Assembly (NCBI RefSeq): GCF_000425805.1
Contig: NZ_KE384454.1
Coordinates: forward strand, 271,593 to 335,592
Direction of reading: 5' to 3'
Length of the DNA stretch: 64,000 nucleotides
DNA from: Pseudomonas vranovensis DSM 16006
GTDB taxonomy: Bacteria > Pseudomonadota > Gammaproteobacteria > Pseudomonadales > Pseudomonadaceae
Part shown: positions 25,724 to 35,918 of the stretch, one piece after another
How positions within the stretch are numbered: position 1 is the first letter of the stretch
Layout: each line of letters starts with the position of its first letter
Notes under the pieces: generated by a model
Seen by the model: only the letters and a program-made list of their open reading frames with translations
The model's database searches: none
Told to the model about the DNA's origin: nothing
Translations under genes and position numbers: made by a program

Positions 25724-25789
25724 ACAATGAGATTACGGCCTGGCGCTTCGCAAGTGCGACTCCCTACAAAAACAATATTGGAGGTTTCG

Positions 25790-27358
25790 ATGTACATGAC
25801 CCAAGGGCTGCAGCGCCATCGGCAGCAGCGTCCCAATGCCACGGCAATCCGTTATCAGGGCCGCAGTGTGACCTTTGCCGAACTGGGTGATCGTGTTGCC
25901 CGGCTGGCGGGCGCGCTCAAGCGTCTGGGAGTGACCAGTGGCGAGCGTGTAGCGATGCTCGCGCTCAACTCCCAACGCTACATCGAGTATTACCAGGCAG
26001 TGCCGTGGGCAGATGCCGTGCTCAATCCGGTGAACATCCGCTGGAGCGCGGCAGAAATCGTCTACTCCCTGGATGACTCGCAAACCTGCGTGCTGATCGT
26101 TGATGACGCCTTCCAGAAACTGGGGACCCAGGTGGCTGTCGAGGCCAAGAGCATCCGGTTGGTGATTTATGCCGGTGACGGCGAAACGCCCGAGGGCATG
26201 CTCAACTACGAAACCCTGATCGCCGAGAATGAACCGGTTGAAGACGCGCACCGTTGTGGCGATTCCCTTCTCGGAATTTTCTACACCGGCGGCACCACCG
26301 GTTTCCCCAAGGGCGTGATGCTCAGCCATAACAACATCGGCATCTCCGCCCTCGCCAACCAGGATCGTGTGGGCTATGGCGCACAGACGCGCTACCTGCA
26401 TGCCATGCCGATGTTCCATCTGGCCGACTTGGCTGCGATGGTCGTACTGTTCCTCAGCGGTGGCATGCATATCGTGCTGCCCACCTTCAAAGCGCAAGAG
26501 GTCATCGAGCAGATCAGCCGGGAGCAAGTCACCGACACCTTTCTAGCGCCCACCATGCTGCAGATGATCCTCGACTGGCACCAGGCAAATCCGCCCCTTA
26601 CGGCACTGGACCTGAGCTCGCTTCGGGAAATTACCTACGGCGCCTCGCCGATTACCCCCGTCCTGCTCGAACGTGCCCGTCAGACCTTCCCTTCGGCCCA
26701 ATTCGCCCAAGGCTATGGCATGACCGAAATGGCCCCCGGCATCACCATGCTGGGCGCCGAGTACCACTGCGAAGAACATCAGCGCAGCGGCAAGATGTAC
26801 TCAGCCGGGCTGCCCATCAGCTGTGTGGAAATCCGCATCGCCGATACCGAGGATCGCGAAGTGCCCCGTGGCACGGTCGGCGAAATCCTGGTGCGCGGCC
26901 CCAACGTCATGCTGGGTTACTGGAACAAACCGGAGGCCACCGCCGAGGCGCTTCGCGGCGGCTGGATGCATACCGGTGACGGCGGCTACATGGACGACGA
27001 TGGCTTCATCTACATCTGCGATCGTCTCAAGGACATGATCGTCAGCGGTGGCGAGAACATCTTCACTGCCGAAGTCGAGAACGCCATCGTCAGCCATCCG
27101 GCCGTTGCTCAAGCGGCTGTAATTGGTATTCCCTGCGTTAAATGGGGGGAGACAGTGCATGCGGTGATCATCCTCAAGCCTGGTGCCAGCGTTGCCGAAG
27201 ATGAAGTGGTCGCCCATTGTCGGGCAATGATTGCCGGCTACAAGGTGCCCCGCAGCATCGAGTTTCGCACTTCCTTGCCGATGTCCAGCGTCGGCAAGGT
27301 GCTGAAAAACGAACTGCGCAAACCGTTCTGGGAAAACCGTCTGAGCAACGTAAACTGA
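25790..27358 (+). CDS. acyl-CoA synthetase (AMP-dependent ligase)
   Basis: A 522-residue adenylate-forming enzyme. The start ATG at 25790 follows GGAGG. FYTGGTTGFPKGVMLS is the AMP/ATP loop, QGYGMTEMAPG the A5 motif, and GDGGYMDDDGFIYICDRLKD the hinge. SSVGKVLKNELRK holds the catalytic C-terminal lysine. It would activate the acid made by the alcohol and aldehyde dehydrogenases to its CoA thioester. It is the last gene of the operon from 21543. Substrate is not predictable from sequence alone; the fold type is that of long-chain or steroid-like acid ligases. Confidence 0.92.
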   Translation: MYMTQGLQRHRQQRPNATAIRYQGRSVTFAELGDRVARLAGALKRLGVTSGERVAMLALNSQRYIEYYQAVPWADAVLNPVNIRWSAAEIVYSLDDSQTCVLIVDDAFQKLGTQVAVEAKSIRLVIYAGDGETPEGMLNYETLIAENEPVEDAHRCGDSLLGIFYTGGTTGFPKGVMLSHNNIGISALANQDRVGYGAQTRYLHAMPMFHLADLAAMVVLFLSGGMHIVLPTFKAQEVIEQISREQVTDTFLAPTMLQMILDWHQANPPLTALDLSSLREITYGASPITPVLLERARQTFPSAQFAQGYGMTEMAPGITMLGAEYHCEEHQRSGKMYSAGLPISCVEIRIADTEDREVPRGTVGEILVRGPNVMLGYWNKPEATAEALRGGWMHTGDGGYMDDDGFIYICDRLKDMIVSGGENIFTAEVENAIVSHPAVAQAAVIGIPCVKWGETVHAVIILKPGASVAEDEVVAHCRAMIAGYKVPRSIEFRTSLPMSSVGKVLKNELRKPFWENRLSNVN

Positions 27359-27369
27359 CGTTCGATGCC

Positions 27370-27398
27370 TGTAGGAGCGTCGAACGGCTGCTCCTACA
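27370..27398. terminator. hairpin between convergent genes
   Basis: TGTAGGAGC and GCTCCTACA form a 9-bp stem with an 11-nt loop just after the CoA ligase stop. It overlaps the end of the convergent MalT-like gene. It is a REP-like sequence and probably a bidirectional terminator. Confidence 0.5.
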
Positions 27399-30156
27399 AG
27401 GTATTCAGGTCGCGCCATTTGGCAATCGCTTCTTCCCTGCCTGTGGCGTCGAGCTTGGCGAACAGATTCTTGATGTGCCATTTAACCGTTTCAGGTGACA
27501 CACCAAGGGTGCGGGCAATTTTCTTGTTAGTCATGGCTTGTGCCATCAACTGCACGACCTCGGTCTCCCGCTCACTCAAGTTCGCAACCGATGAATTCAC
27601 TGTGCGCCCGGTTTTTTCTGCCGGCCTGCCCGCTGCGATCAGGCGCTGGGCATAAAACGCAAGCACCGGATCAAGCGCATTGGCTTGCAGCAAATCGTTC
27701 AGCATTCGAGGCAGTTGTGGCGCAACATCGAGCAGACTGCGTACCAGGCCCAGGCGATGTCCCAGACGCAAGACTTCAATCAATTGTTCGAGCGCTTGCT
27801 CGTCACATCCTCGCCCCTTTTCAGCGATGGACAGTTGAAGCCGTGCGATGGCCACCCACTGCCAATGCGTGGCCGTTTCACACTCATTGATCAGCAATGC
27901 GATTTGCTCGATCGCCACACTGAATTCGCGCTGATACAAACACAATTCGATCGCCGCCCGCAGGGCCAAAAGCCGGATGATCAATGGCGTACCGCGATGG
28001 ATGCCGGCCTGCTTGTCGGCAAGTTCCTGCAGCTCGCTCAAAAGGGCTTCGGCCTGCGAAGTATGGAGTTTTTCGAGACACCAACGCATACGCACGTACA
28101 GTGTCCAGGCGAGCAGACGGCCCAGGTCATAGCGCTGTGCGTAGTCTTTCAAGCGATCCAGATAGAGCACCGCCTGGGTTTGCTCGCCCTTGAGCCAACA
28201 AGCGCGGCTCAGCGACAGAAGACTGTGCAAGACGATGTTGGGCATGGAAATCCGCTCAAGGATGTCGAGGCGAGGCTCAAGCAAATGGCAGACATCGGCC
28301 AGATTGTGTTGTTCGTACAACAGGCTGGCGAGAAAAGCGGCAGCCGCATGGCCAGCGACCGCGGCACTGCTGCCGTGCGATTTTGCGGCTTCCAGTGTGT
28401 TGCGAAAGATATTCTCCGCTTCACTGATGCGCCCCTCATGCACAAGGCTCATGCCGTAGATGCATCGACCAACGAGGGTCCGACGCGGCGAGGTATTCGG
28501 GCGATCGCTGTGCTGGATGATTGCACGCACTCGCTCGTGATCACCGCTGAACAAATACAACCAGGCAAGAATGGAGGCGCGACCGGTCAATATCAGATCG
28601 TCGGCATCGTCAGGTATCGCTTCCAGCTCCGGAGCGAAGCACCATGCGGCCTCGGTCAGGTCACGCTGCATGGCCAGCGTGCCACGCGTCACCAGCAGGC
28701 CTTGACGCTGTTGAACATTCAGTCGGTACTGTTGCGCCTCCAGCTGGTCAAGTATCTCTTGCCCTTCTGCGAAGTTATGCGCATGCAGCTGTAACTGCGC
28801 CATCACCAATTGCAGGCTATAGCGCTCGCGCATCTGTTCCATGGGCAGCCTGCGCAGCAGGTTGGGCAATTGACTGAGGGAACCACGCGCCATCAATTCG
28901 TGCGCACAGGCTTCGACAATCTCGGCCGCAATCTGAAAATCGCCGGCCAGTACGGCGTGGCGTACCGCCTCGTCGATATGCCCCTGTTCGAGCAGCCAGT
29001 CGCGCGACACTGCATGGAGTTTTTTTTGTTCCTCCTCGGGCTGACGGCTCAGATGCTCGCGCAATACCTCGCGCAACAACGGGTGGAGGCGGTACCAGGT
29101 TTCCCTGTCGTGGCTCTTGATCTGGGTGATGAACAGGTTATCGCTGTCGAGGCGGGTCAATTGGCTCATCATCCCGGCAATCGCGTGCGGCTTGCCAACA
29201 AGCCTGGCGCACAAAGGGGCGGTGAAGCGATTGCAGATCGAAGAATGCGTCAGCAACTGCCGGTCTTCGACTGGCAAGTGGATCAACACCTCCTGCTCGA
29301 AGTACTGCGCAAAGGCCCCGGCGCCTCGTACCTGCATGCGATTGAAGCCACTGCCGTGCCTGGTTTTCAAGTCGATCGCGAACAATTGCAGGCCAGCCAC
29401 CCAACCGTCGGTCAAGTCATGCAAGGCCTCGGCATCGTGAGTGCTGATCTCGCCAAACTGTCGCAAGTATCGTTCTGACTCTTCGACACTGAAACGCAAG
29501 TCCCGCAAGTCATACTCGCTCAACTGACCCTGGGTGCGCAGACGCGCAAGCGGAAGCGTTGCAGGTAACGCGCTGCGCGTGCCGAGCACCAGGTGAAGGT
29601 TCGGCGGTGCATAGTCAAGCAGCCAACCCAGCACCTTGAAGTTATCGGCATCATTGAGGTGATGCACATCATCGATCATCACCACCAGCTCAGAACCGTG
29701 TCGAGCCACAGACTGAAGCAGGACGATGACCCAGTGTTCGAGCGCCAACTCGCCACCACCTTCCCCGAGCAACAAAGCGGCTTCTCGTGCCAGCGCGCCG
29801 TCGACCTCGGCAACGCTGGCCAACAAGCAGTTGGCCAGTCGCGCCGGCTCATTGTCCTCGCCCGTCAGTGACAGCCAGGCGACGTCGAAATCGATCGCTA
29901 TCAATTCCCGGCGCCAGGCCAGCAAAGTGCTGGTCTTGCCGCTTCCGGCAGGCCCCTGGATAGCGATACAGCGCTGCCGGCGGGCCTCCATCAGACGGCT
30001 CATCAGTGTCGCTCGGGGCATGAGCTGGCGTGCACCGCGAGGTGGAATGACCTTGGTGTCAGGGATGAGTTGAGGCACTCGATCGACTGACAGGTGGCGC
30101 TTGGGATCTTGGGGTGGCATAGCCATCGACTGAATTCCGGAGACTATCTTCTTCAA
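27394..30156 (-). CDS. MalT-type LuxR transcriptional activator (first)
   Basis: The 920-residue protein has the three parts of LAL/MalT activators. An N-terminal STAND ATPase has the P-loop IAIQGPAGSGKTSTLLAW near residue 65 and Walker B ELVVMIDDVHHLND. A long helical-repeat middle follows, and a C-terminal LuxR domain has LSERETEVVQLMAQAMTNKK and SPETVKWHIKNLFAKL. Such proteins bind an inducer and ATP, oligomerise, and activate promoters from G-rich boxes. It converges on the beta-oxidation operon and lies beside the second thiolase gene. The similar protein at 31699 is a distant paralogue. Likely inducers are pathway intermediates. Confidence 0.92.
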   Translation of the reverse strand: MKKIVSGIQSMAMPPQDPKRHLSVDRVPQLIPDTKVIPPRGARQLMPRATLMSRLMEARRQRCIAIQGPAGSGKTSTLLAWRRELIAIDFDVAWLSLTGEDNEPARLANCLLASVAEVDGALAREAALLLGEGGGELALEHWVIVLLQSVARHGSELVVMIDDVHHLNDADNFKVLGWLLDYAPPNLHLVLGTRSALPATLPLARLRTQGQLSEYDLRDLRFSVEESERYLRQFGEISTHDAEALHDLTDGWVAGLQLFAIDLKTRHGSGFNRMQVRGAGAFAQYFEQEVLIHLPVEDRQLLTHSSICNRFTAPLCARLVGKPHAIAGMMSQLTRLDSDNLFITQIKSHDRETWYRLHPLLREVLREHLSRQPEEEQKKLHAVSRDWLLEQGHIDEAVRHAVLAGDFQIAAEIVEACAHELMARGSLSQLPNLLRRLPMEQMRERYSLQLVMAQLQLHAHNFAEGQEILDQLEAQQYRLNVQQRQGLLVTRGTLAMQRDLTEAAWCFAPELEAIPDDADDLILTGRASILAWLYLFSGDHERVRAIIQHSDRPNTSPRRTLVGRCIYGMSLVHEGRISEAENIFRNTLEAAKSHGSSAAVAGHAAAAFLASLLYEQHNLADVCHLLEPRLDILERISMPNIVLHSLLSLSRACWLKGEQTQAVLYLDRLKDYAQRYDLGRLLAWTLYVRMRWCLEKLHTSQAEALLSELQELADKQAGIHRGTPLIIRLLALRAAIELCLYQREFSVAIEQIALLINECETATHWQWVAIARLQLSIAEKGRGCDEQALEQLIEVLRLGHRLGLVRSLLDVAPQLPRMLNDLLQANALDPVLAFYAQRLIAAGRPAEKTGRTVNSSVANLSERETEVVQLMAQAMTNKKIARTLGVSPETVKWHIKNLFAKLDATGREEAIAKWRDLNTL

Positions 30157-30214
30157 GTACAGACCAACAGTCTAATACAGGAAGTACGCCATGCTGATTC
30201 ACGGCGTTCGGTGC

Positions 30215-30245
30215 AAAAAACGCGTGCGCCTTACCGGCGCACGCG
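30215..30245 (-). terminator. rho-independent terminator
   Basis: Read on the minus strand: CGCGTGCGCC, a 5-nt loop, GGCGCACGCG, then six T (30220-30215). The stem has ten perfect pairs. It begins 8 bp past the stop of the thiolase gene at 30253, which it terminates. Confidence 0.85.
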
Positions 30246-30252
30246 AACGACA

Positions 30253-31446
30253 TCAAGCGCGGCCGTAGAGCGTGACGACGCAGGCACCGCCCAGGCCGAG
30301 GTTGTGTTGCAGGGCGAGATTAACGCCTTCGACCTGGCGCTTGTCAGCGGTTCCGCGCAACTGGTGTGTCAGTTCATAGCATTGAGCCAGACCTGTGGCC
30401 CCCAGCGGGTGGCCCTTGGAGAGCAGCCCACCGGATGGGTTGGTCACCACGCGCCCGCCGTAGGTGTTATCGCCATCGAGCACGAATTTTTCGGCGCCGC
30501 CTACCGGGCACAGACCCAAGGCTTCGTAGGTCAGCAGCTCATTCTGGGCAAAGCAGTCATGCATTTCGGCCACCAGGATATCCCGCGGCCCGACACCCGC
30601 CTTCTCGTACACCTCGTGAGCGGCACGCTGGGTCATGTCGAAACCGACCGTCTGGATCATCGATGCCGGTTCGAAGGAAACCCCACGATCAGTGGTCATC
30701 GATTGCGCCATGATCATCACGTCAGTGCGCAGACCATGTTTTTTGGCGAACGCTTCGCTACAGATGATCGCAGCGGCTGCGCCACAGGTAGGCGGGCAAG
30801 CCATCAGGCGCGTCATCACACCCGGCCAGAGCACTTGATCGTTCATCACATCTTCGGTGGTGACGATTTTACGGAACAGCGCGAGCGGGTTGTTCGCGGC
30901 ATGACGGCTGGCCTTGGCGCGAATCGCGGCAAAGGTGCTCATCTCGGTGCCATAACGCTGCATGTGTTCACGCCCCGCACCACCAAACTGGCGCAGCGTC
31001 ATCGGAACGCCGATCGCGCCAGCGTCAGCGGTCAGCTCGTCCGAGACCTGAAGGTGCTTGCCCATGCAGGCCGGACGATCGGTAAACACCGCACCCAGGG
31101 CGCCGGGCTGCATTTGCTCGAAGCCCAGGGCCAAGGCGCATTCCACCGCCCCGCTTTCCACGGCCTGGCGAGCCAGGTACAGGGCAGTGGAACCCGTGGA
31201 GCAGTTGTTATTGACGTTCACTACCGGTACGCCACTCATGCCCACTTCGTAGAGTGCCGATTGGCCGCAAGTGGAATCGCCATAGACGTATCCGACATAA
31301 GCCTGTTGAACTAGGTGATAGTCCAGCCCTGCGTCTTTCAATGCCTGGCGAGTGGCTTCAGCGCCCATTTCGATATACGACCCACTGGCCCCGGGCTTCA
31401 GGAACGGGATCATGCCAACCCCGGCAACGTACGGTTTGTGCGACAT
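30253..31446 (-). CDS. SCP-x-type thiolase (second)
   Basis: The 397-residue protein begins MSHKPYVAGVGMIPFLKPGAS at 31446; the frame is open upstream but those residues are not protein-like. It has the same three motifs as the paralogue at 22712: NNNCSTGSTALYLARQA, MHDCFAQNELLTYEALGLC and LLSKGHPLGATGLAQC. Two paralogues suggest two rounds of cleavage or two chain lengths. It is divergent from the second MalT-like gene, and the intergenic region holds G7/C7 tracts at 31560-31587. Confidence 0.9.
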   Translation of the reverse strand: MSHKPYVAGVGMIPFLKPGASGSYIEMGAEATRQALKDAGLDYHLVQQAYVGYVYGDSTCGQSALYEVGMSGVPVVNVNNNCSTGSTALYLARQAVESGAVECALALGFEQMQPGALGAVFTDRPACMGKHLQVSDELTADAGAIGVPMTLRQFGGAGREHMQRYGTEMSTFAAIRAKASRHAANNPLALFRKIVTTEDVMNDQVLWPGVMTRLMACPPTCGAAAAIICSEAFAKKHGLRTDVMIMAQSMTTDRGVSFEPASMIQTVGFDMTQRAAHEVYEKAGVGPRDILVAEMHDCFAQNELLTYEALGLCPVGGAEKFVLDGDNTYGGRVVTNPSGGLLSKGHPLGATGLAQCYELTHQLRGTADKRQVEGVNLALQHNLGLGGACVVTLYGRA

Positions 31447-31557
31447 CACATTCTCCATAAAAAATTCAGCCCATTGCGGCTTCTCGCTTTGCCCGATACC
31501 CCGAGCAATCCAGGCTGTCATCGTTACGAAGTCATCGGCAGGCTGTACCCGCGTCCT

Positions 31558-31588
31558 GCGGGGGGGATTGGGGTGGCCCCCCCTGTCT
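31558..31588. promoter_or_regulatory. G-tract/C-tract element in divergent promoter
   Basis: GCGGGGGGGATTGGGGTGG followed by CCCCCCC lies between the second thiolase and the second MalT-like gene. It resembles the G-rich boxes bound by MalT-type activators and the C/G-tract dyads at 21417, 37808 and 41303, but lacks the central CCGCGG. Confidence 0.35.
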
Positions 31589-31698
31589 TCGCCCGATTGC
31601 GCTTGCCTCGGCGAATAATTTAGTCGTTGCATAAACGTGCTCTAATCGGCCTAGAATCTTTCAAAAGCCTTTGAAATCCGCAGCAGACTGGATTAGCC

Positions 31699-34389
31699 AT
31701 GCTTCCGAGCTCCCCGCCAATTACCACCCGCTTCTCGCCGCCTCGCATCAGCAGTCACGCCGTGCTGAGGGAGACGCTGTTGGCCCGCCTGCAGGCGGCT
31801 CGGGATTGCCGACTGACCCTGATCAATGGCAGCGCGGGGTTCGGCAAGACCACACTGATGGCGCAGTGGCGACAAGGCCTGATCAAAGACGGCAGCATTG
31901 TCGTATGGCTCTCTCTCGCCCAGGAAGATGGCGCGCTGGAGTCGTTCTGCGCCAACCTCATCTGCACCCTCCAGAATGCCGGTGTCCCCCTCGAAGACGA
32001 TCTCTTGCTGTTGATCGAGCGCGAGTCACTGGACGGCCTGCTCGCGCTGGCATCGGTGATGATCAACACCTTGGCGCGGGTCAGCAGCCCGCTGTACTTG
32101 ATGATCGATGATTTCCATTTCGCCACCGACCCACGCATTTCCCGCCTGATTCAACTGATCGTGGATGGTGCTCCGGCGCAGCTTCACATTGTCCTGGCCT
32201 CACGGGTAAACCCCAACCTGAAGCTCGGTAGGCTGCGAGCGATGGCCGAACTCTGCGAGATCACCGCCACCGAGCTTGGCTTTGATTTCAACGAGTCCCT
32301 GGCCTTCCTCAAGGCCTATCTGGACGAAGGCATCGATATGCAACTGGCGCACTCCATACACGACAACACCGATGGCTGGCCCATTGGCCTGCAATTGATG
32401 TCCATCTCGCTCAAGGCCAACCCGCGCAAGGAAGCGAAGGTCCATCGGCTGCTTCCCGGCAACAGCGATTTGCGCGATTACCTGGCCGAAGACGTGGTGA
32501 ACGGGTTACCTACGGAGATCATCGGATTTCTCGAGAAAATCTCGATTCTGCGCCGCTTCAATGCGCAGGTAGCCGAGCATGTCAGCCAGGCATCGCAAGC
32601 GGCCGAACTGATTGCCAGCATCGAGACCCGCAACCTGTTCATCCTGCCTGTCGACATGGAGAGCCAGGAGCAGTGGTACCGGTTGCATCCGCTATTCGCC
32701 GAATACCTGCAACAACGCTTGACCGCGTCGGATGCCGACCTGACCCGACTGCACCTGCGTGCGGCGCATTGGTTCGAACACGCCGGGATGGTCAGCGAAG
32801 CGACCCGTCATGCGGTGCTCAGCGAAGACCTTGAGGAGCTGGTCTGGCTGCTGGAGCGCAAGCAGCCGACCTACCACAGCCTGAGTCACCTGGGTCAATT
32901 CATGCGCTGGCTCGATTGTGTGCCTCTGGAACAATTGACACAGCACCCCAAGGTGCTGCTTCAAGGTGCCTGGGGCTGCTTGTTGACGATGCTGACCAGC
33001 AAGGCGGAAACCTGGATCGACGTGCTCGAAAAAAGCCCGGCGACCAAAGCCAACTGGAAGCCGCAAATCGATCTGGCCAGGGCCGCGATCGCTTTGCAGC
33101 ACGATGACCTGGCACGTTGCAGCGAGCTCGTCCAAGGCTTGCCGGAGCGCAGCTTCACACACCCGTTCAATGAGCGGATGCGTGTCTGCCTGTACATCAA
33201 CTGCCTGATCTACCTCGGCCATCAGCAACAAGCCTGGGAGTATCTCAATAGCCCCGAATGCGCAACGCTGCGCACCAGCCATGACGAGTTGGCGCTGATG
33301 ATCGTCGCCACCATCGCCCATGGGGTATTGCTCAATGGAAACGTCATGGAGGCCTCACGGCATCTCATTGATGTTCTACTCCTGGCCGAGCGCAATCACG
33401 GTCGTCGTTCAGTCAGCGCATGCACCTGTGCGGTGGCGGTCGCCGAAGCGCATTACGAGTTGAATCGCATTGACGATGTACGCGAGGCCTTGAGCAATCG
33501 ACTCGATCTTTTGCGATTTGCTCCGCCATCGGTGACCATCTCCGCGATGATCAGTGTCGCTCGCATGAATTACTTGCAGGAGTCAGCGGCCAGTGCGCTG
33601 ACTTACCTGGCCAAGATGGCGATGGAGTTTCGTGCTCGCGGATTCGATCGCGTGCTGGCCCATAACCTGACCGAGCAAATACGCTTCCTGCTTGGCAACG
33701 GCGATTGGCGACAGTGCGAAAGTCAGAGGGCCGGCCTCGACGCGCTGACCCATCGCCACTCGGACGACACGCCGCTTGCGCGGGAAATCAGTGCCCTCGC
33801 GGCCCTGTCACGCGCGCGCATCTGCCTGGCCAGGCAAGAGCCGGAGCGTGCCCTCCTGGCCCTGGACATCGTCGAGCAGTTCGCCAGTCGCTACTGTCGA
33901 GGTAAATGGCGAATCCAGTCGGGCTTGTTGCGTGCCGTTGCGCTGAATGATCTTGGACGCCCGGCAGAAACCACCGCGCTGTTGCGTAAAGTCGTCGGTG
34001 AAAGCTATCGGCTGGGCCTGGTGCGCACGCTGCTGGATGAAGGCCCTTCCCTGCTGACCCTGCTGGCCAATCTGGATTGCCGTGACGATCCGGTCCTGGA
34101 CAGCTACCGCAGTCGGTTGGCAGCCGTGCCGTTGAATTGCGCCAGCACTGGTCCTGCATCGTCACGTGCAATGAAAGATTCGGCGGCGGGGGAATCCTCG
34201 CTGTTTACCAAGCGGGAGCTGGAAATCATCAGTTTGCTGGAGCAGTCGATGCCCAACAAACGCATCGCCCAGACCCTGAATCTCAGTCAGGAAACCATCA
34301 AGTGGAACTTCAAGAACATCTACACCAAGCTGGGGGTTTCGTCCCGGTATGAGGCACTCACTGCGTTGAGACAAAGGGCTGAACAATAA
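31699..34389 (+). CDS. MalT-type LuxR transcriptional activator (second)
   Basis: An 896-residue activator. P-loop: LINGSAGFGKTTLMAQW (residues about 37-53). Walker B: LYLMIDDFHFATD. A helical repeat region fills about 350-800. The C-terminal LuxR helix-turn-helix is LFTKRELEIISLLEQSMPNK followed by NLSQETIKWNFKNIYTKL. It shares the layout but modest identity with the protein at 27394, so the two are not a recent duplication. They may recognise different intermediates or form a cascade. It is followed by a REPIN and by the convergent DUF1329-DUF1302 operon. Confidence 0.92.
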   Translation: MLPSSPPITTRFSPPRISSHAVLRETLLARLQAARDCRLTLINGSAGFGKTTLMAQWRQGLIKDGSIVVWLSLAQEDGALESFCANLICTLQNAGVPLEDDLLLLIERESLDGLLALASVMINTLARVSSPLYLMIDDFHFATDPRISRLIQLIVDGAPAQLHIVLASRVNPNLKLGRLRAMAELCEITATELGFDFNESLAFLKAYLDEGIDMQLAHSIHDNTDGWPIGLQLMSISLKANPRKEAKVHRLLPGNSDLRDYLAEDVVNGLPTEIIGFLEKISILRRFNAQVAEHVSQASQAAELIASIETRNLFILPVDMESQEQWYRLHPLFAEYLQQRLTASDADLTRLHLRAAHWFEHAGMVSEATRHAVLSEDLEELVWLLERKQPTYHSLSHLGQFMRWLDCVPLEQLTQHPKVLLQGAWGCLLTMLTSKAETWIDVLEKSPATKANWKPQIDLARAAIALQHDDLARCSELVQGLPERSFTHPFNERMRVCLYINCLIYLGHQQQAWEYLNSPECATLRTSHDELALMIVATIAHGVLLNGNVMEASRHLIDVLLLAERNHGRRSVSACTCAVAVAEAHYELNRIDDVREALSNRLDLLRFAPPSVTISAMISVARMNYLQESAASALTYLAKMAMEFRARGFDRVLAHNLTEQIRFLLGNGDWRQCESQRAGLDALTHRHSDDTPLAREISALAALSRARICLARQEPERALLALDIVEQFASRYCRGKWRIQSGLLRAVALNDLGRPAETTALLRKVVGESYRLGLVRTLLDEGPSLLTLLANLDCRDDPVLDSYRSRLAAVPLNCASTGPASSRAMKDSAAGESSLFTKRELEIISLLEQSMPNKRIAQTLNLSQETIKWNFKNIYTKLGVSSRYEALTALRQRAEQ

Positions 34390-34400
34390 GAGACGTTGTA

Positions 34401-34495
34401 AGAGCGAGCTTGCTCGCGATGGACGTCTGGAAAACGCGGTCACTCAGGCCGCACGCGTTATCGTTGACGTTTATCGCGAGCAAGCTCGCTCCTAC
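34401..34495. repeat. REPIN (inverted pair of REP sequences)
   Basis: GAGCGAGCTTGCTCGCGATGG at 34402 and its inverted counterpart ATCGCGAGCAAGCTCGCTCC at 34473 enclose a GC-rich middle. This is the usual Pseudomonas REP pair. It sits between convergent genes and may act as a bidirectional terminator. Confidence 0.85.
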
Positions 34496-34523
34496 GGGGA
34501 ATCGCTCGAAACAACAGGAGTGA

Positions 34524-35891
34524 TCAGCGAATACCCGCGTTGCGCAAGGCCGCCGGAGTGAATTCAGCCGGGTTTGGTTTGACCCCGTACTCGATCCCCT
34601 CCTTGTATTCGTTACCCAGCGCCATGGCCAGATAGCGTCCCGCGACCAGGTCATAGAGCACTTGGCCGGCATAGGTCCCAACGCCTTGTTCATAGTCGTT
34701 CATGGCCAAGCCTTCACCGACACGCCACAGCTGCCCGCGACCGTCGTAATGGTCGACCTCGGCCAATTGCCAGGTGTCTTCATCGAAGTACATATGGCGC
34801 TTGGCATAGATGTGACGTTGACCCGGCTTCAGGGTGCCCTCAACTTCCCACACACGGTGCAGCTCGTAGCGCGTCAGGTCCTGGTTGATATGCCCGGCCT
34901 TGAGAATGTCGGCGTACTTGAGCGAAGGCGAAGCCAGGCGATAGTTGTTGTAAGGAATGTACATCTCCTTCTTGCCGATCAACTTCCAGTCATAACGGTC
35001 CGGGGCGCCATTGAACAGGTCGCCGTTATCCGACGTCCGCATGCCGTCCGAGGCGGTACCTGGGCCATCGTAGGCAATCTGTGGCGCACGCCGTACACGG
35101 CGCTGACCGGCGTTGTAGACCCATGCCAGACGCGGTTCCTTGACCTGGTCGATGGTCTCATGGAGTAGCACGACGTTGCCGGCCAAACGTGCCGGAGCTA
35201 TCACGCGTTGTTTGTAGTAGGCAAAAATGTTGGCGGTGCTTTCCTTATCGTCCCCGGCCATGTATTGCGGAAACGCCATTTCATCTTCGAATTCGACGAT
35301 GGTGAACGACCCGTCGACCTGCGGCGTGGCCTGGACCATTTGGCGTCGCTGGTTGTGACCGCGATAGCGCGTCAGGTGATTCCAGAGGACTTCGACGCCG
35401 CTCTTCGGAATCGGGAAAGCGAAGCTGCGACTGTCGCTGAAATTGCTCAGGCCATTGCCACCGTCGACCGGCTGAGTATTTAACGCACTCTTTTTCGTGG
35501 CGTCATAGATATCCTGTGGAGCTGCCGCTGTGCGGTGGGTCTTGTACACCGGAATCTTGTAGGTATTGGGATAGCGCTTGAACAGGGCCAACTGACCGGC
35601 GCTGAGCTTGTCCTTGTATTGTTCGACATTGACTGGCGTGATGATGAATAGCGGCTTTTCAGCGGCGAACGGATCGCCCAGGAATCGATTGGTGACGGGC
35701 GCCGCACCGGGCTTTAACCCACCCGTCCAGGCTGGAATGCTGCCATCGGCATTGCCTTCCTTCTGCGCACCGAGCGGGGTCAGGGTGGTTCCCAGTTTTG
35801 CCGCCTCTTCCTGGGAAACGGCCGCCATCACCTGGCCGGCCAGCAGGGTCAGCGTGAGTGCGCCTATATGCATCATTGTTGTTGTTTTCAT
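34524..35891 (-). CDS. DUF1329 family secreted protein
   Basis: The 455-residue product has a signal peptide (MHIGALTLTLLAGQVMAAVS). It contains family blocks such as GNADGSIPAWTGGL, VLLHETIDQVKEPRLAWVYN, GQRRVRRAP and RYELHRVWEVEGTLKPGQRHIYAKR. It is a periplasmic LolB-like-fold protein. It follows the DUF1302 gene by 27 bp. The two families occur together in many Pseudomonas steroid, terpenoid and lipid clusters and are thought to help move hydrophobic compounds across the outer membrane. That role is inference. Confidence 0.9.
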   Translation of the reverse strand: MKTTTMMHIGALTLTLLAGQVMAAVSQEEAAKLGTTLTPLGAQKEGNADGSIPAWTGGLKPGAAPVTNRFLGDPFAAEKPLFIITPVNVEQYKDKLSAGQLALFKRYPNTYKIPVYKTHRTAAAPQDIYDATKKSALNTQPVDGGNGLSNFSDSRSFAFPIPKSGVEVLWNHLTRYRGHNQRRQMVQATPQVDGSFTIVEFEDEMAFPQYMAGDDKESTANIFAYYKQRVIAPARLAGNVVLLHETIDQVKEPRLAWVYNAGQRRVRRAPQIAYDGPGTASDGMRTSDNGDLFNGAPDRYDWKLIGKKEMYIPYNNYRLASPSLKYADILKAGHINQDLTRYELHRVWEVEGTLKPGQRHIYAKRHMYFDEDTWQLAEVDHYDGRGQLWRVGEGLAMNDYEQGVGTYAGQVLYDLVAGRYLAMALGNEYKEGIEYGVKPNPAEFTPAALRNAGIR

Positions 35892-35918
35892 GCTTGCTTT
35901 CTCTCGTCTGTCTTCTGT